Part shown: positions 63,224-64,000 of the stretch, piece by piece | How positions within the stretch are numbered: position 1 is the stretch's first letter | How the letters are laid out: the number at the start of each line of letters is the position of its first letter | NCBI GenBank assembly: GCA_020635075.1 | Contig: JACKAM010000002.1 | Coordinates: 620,001 to 684,000, forward strand | Source of the DNA: Pseudobdellovibrionaceae bacterium | Lineage (GTDB): Bacteria > Bdellovibrionota > Bdellovibrionia > Bdellovibrionales > UBA1609 | Direction: 5' to 3' | Length of the DNA: 64,000 nt | Notes under the pieces: model-generated | Database searches by the model: none | What the model was told of the DNA's origin: nothing | The model's input: the letters and a program-made list of their open reading frames with translations, nothing else | Program-made: the position numbers and the translations under genes

Positions 63224-63271
63224 ATGATTGTAGCAAAGACTTTGTCAGCTGACCTCCGCGTCTTGGGTTGA
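63224..63271 (+). CDS. Possible 15-residue leader peptide
   Basis: CCAGGAGGTTTTT lies before an ATG that opens MIVAKTLSADLRVLG and a TGA. The ribosome-binding site is excellent for so short a frame. Its second half overlaps the left arm of a long inverted repeat. It could be a regulatory leader or a leftover gene start. Confidence 0.3.
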   Translation: MIVAKTLSADLRVLG

Positions 63272-63312
63272 TTGCAATTCCAATAAAACCAGCGCGCTCC
63301 AGGTCAGCTGTT
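63247..63312 (+). promoter_or_regulatory. Long inverted repeat before rsgA
   Basis: CAGCTGACCT and AGGTCAGCTG are perfect 10 bp arms; CGCG pairs again just inside. The loop is about 30 bases. It lies between the short leader frame and the -10-like TATAAT at 63331, so it may fold in an upstream transcript or bind a regulator. Confidence 0.4.
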
Positions 63313-63330
63313 ATGAGCTGAATTTTCGGT

Positions 63331-63336
63331 TATAAT
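63331..63336 (+). promoter_or_regulatory. -10 box of rsgA
   Basis: A perfect TATAAT 18 bases before the rsgA ATG; the hexamer 17 bases upstream is a poor -35. The leader would be about a dozen bases and includes the GGAG ribosome-binding site. Confidence 0.5.
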
Positions 63337-63354
63337 TTTATCTTGGAGCTTTAA

Positions 63355-64000
63355 ATGACAATTAATGAATTTGGCTGGGAAACCTTTGAGTGCTTTCTTG
63401 AGGGCATGGACCGGCAGTTAAACTTTGATCCGCGCACCATTGGCCGTGTCGCCCAGGTGCAGAGGGATCTTTTTGGCGTGATCTGTGAGGCCGGCTATCT
63501 GTGGTGCGAACTCACCGGCAAACTTCGTCATGAGGTAGAAAACTCGGTGGAGCTTCCGGTGGTGGGGGATTGGGTGGAGCTCAGTCCCCCATTCACGGAC
63601 GCCGGTGGTGAGTGGAGTGCTTTGATCACCGGGGTTTTACCGAGAAGGAGTTTTTTGGCGCGAGGGGGGCATGCGCGAGGGACCCAGGTGTTAGCGGCTA
63701 ACGTTGATCGAGTGATGGTGGTGATGTCGGCAAACCTGGATTTTAAGGTCAATCGCCTGGATCGCTACATGGCCTTGGCGGCAGCGGGTAACTGCGACGC
63801 GGCCTTGGTGTTATCCAAGGCAGATCTTCATCCGCATATGGAAGAGCTGGTAAGTCAGGTTAAGGCCCGCCACCCGGATCTACCGGTGTTTGTGACCAGT
63901 GTGGTGAGCCAAACAGGACTCAAGGAACTGGCCGAGTCTCTGCTCCCCGAAAAGGCCTACACTTTTGTGGGCTCATCAGGCGTTGGTAAATCAAGTCTGG
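63355..64000 (+). CDS. rsgA: RsgA ribosome small-subunit GTPase, 3' end outside window
   Basis: ATG 63355 follows CTTGGAGCTTTAA. The N-terminal OB-fold region ends ARGGHARGTQVLAANVDRVMVV, then the circularly permuted GTPase begins with G4-like LSKADL and reaches the P-loop G1 GSSGVGKSSL at the window edge. RsgA checks maturation of the 30S subunit. At least 215 residues are present; the rest lies beyond base 64000. Confidence 0.92.
   Translation, partial: MTINEFGWETFECFLEGMDRQLNFDPRTIGRVAQVQRDLFGVICEAGYLWCELTGKLRHEVENSVELPVVGDWVELSPPFTDAGGEWSALITGVLPRRSFLARGGHARGTQVLAANVDRVMVVMSANLDFKVNRLDRYMALAAAGNCDAALVLSKADLHPHMEELVSQVKARHPDLPVFVTSVVSQTGLKELAESLLPEKAYTFVGSSGVGKSSL

Overview
The window looks like chromosomal DNA of a Gram-negative predatory-lineage bacterium, most likely Bdellovibrionota. 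The pointers are a TIGR02147-family protein beside a remnant of a short 'HEWLWD...VNRYFHS' protein, many exported proteins and lipoproteins, several NtrC/histidine-kinase-type proteins, two RND pumps, and a tmRNA with the tag ANDNYAFAA. The assignment is inference from gene content; there is no rRNA here to settle it. I found no CRISPR array, rRNA or complete tRNA.

Bases 1-16,100 read as ordinary chromosome: an exported aldo/keto reductase, a nitrilase-methyltransferase pair divergent from a LysR regulator, GFA, GNAT and cupin proteins, YaiI, a TIGR02147 protein, a double pseudogene scar, a sensor kinase, a CPA2 antiporter and a secreted subtilase. Bases 16,100-28,400 are an accessory zone: an HTH-ATPase-DUF4325 regulator, a gene split by an IS3 element that itself carries an IS110 element, an Mrr nuclease, a second IS3, a type II-like restriction-modification pair, an ISL3 element, a loose copy of the tmRNA 3' end and a CDF-like transporter.

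Two complete ssrA genes (28,397-28,748 and 53,304-53,655), each followed by the same three genes (Cys-rich repeat protein, lipoprotein serine hydrolase, small secreted protein), bracket a visibly AT-rich 22 kb island. The island holds a REP-type transposase, a heavy-metal efflux cluster (czcC-like with a frameshift, a short His-rich protein in the adaptor position, czcA, CDF-like), a 6 kb DUF4236 + helicase-nuclease cassette flanked by 52 bp direct repeats, and a four-gene operon (NtrC-type regulator, DUF985 cupin, sensor kinase, 1133-residue membrane protein of unknown function). Three 7 bp iterons at 11 bp spacing occur both at 25.93 kb and at 53.14 kb, each about 140 bp from an ssrA 3' end once the ISL3 is subtracted. 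With the loose ssrA end at 27.46 kb, this suggests one or more elements that integrated at ssrA; no integrase gene is left in the window.

From 56.0 kb the chromosome resumes: nhaR, a ribosome-hibernation-like gene and nhaA, together bounded by a 32 bp direct repeat as if inserted as a cassette, then an RND permease/TolC-like pair on the minus strand and the start of rsgA. The strongest candidates for undescribed biology are the 45.2-52.5 kb signalling operon, the repeat-bounded helicase-nuclease cassette, and the duplicated ssrA-linked secreted-protein block.
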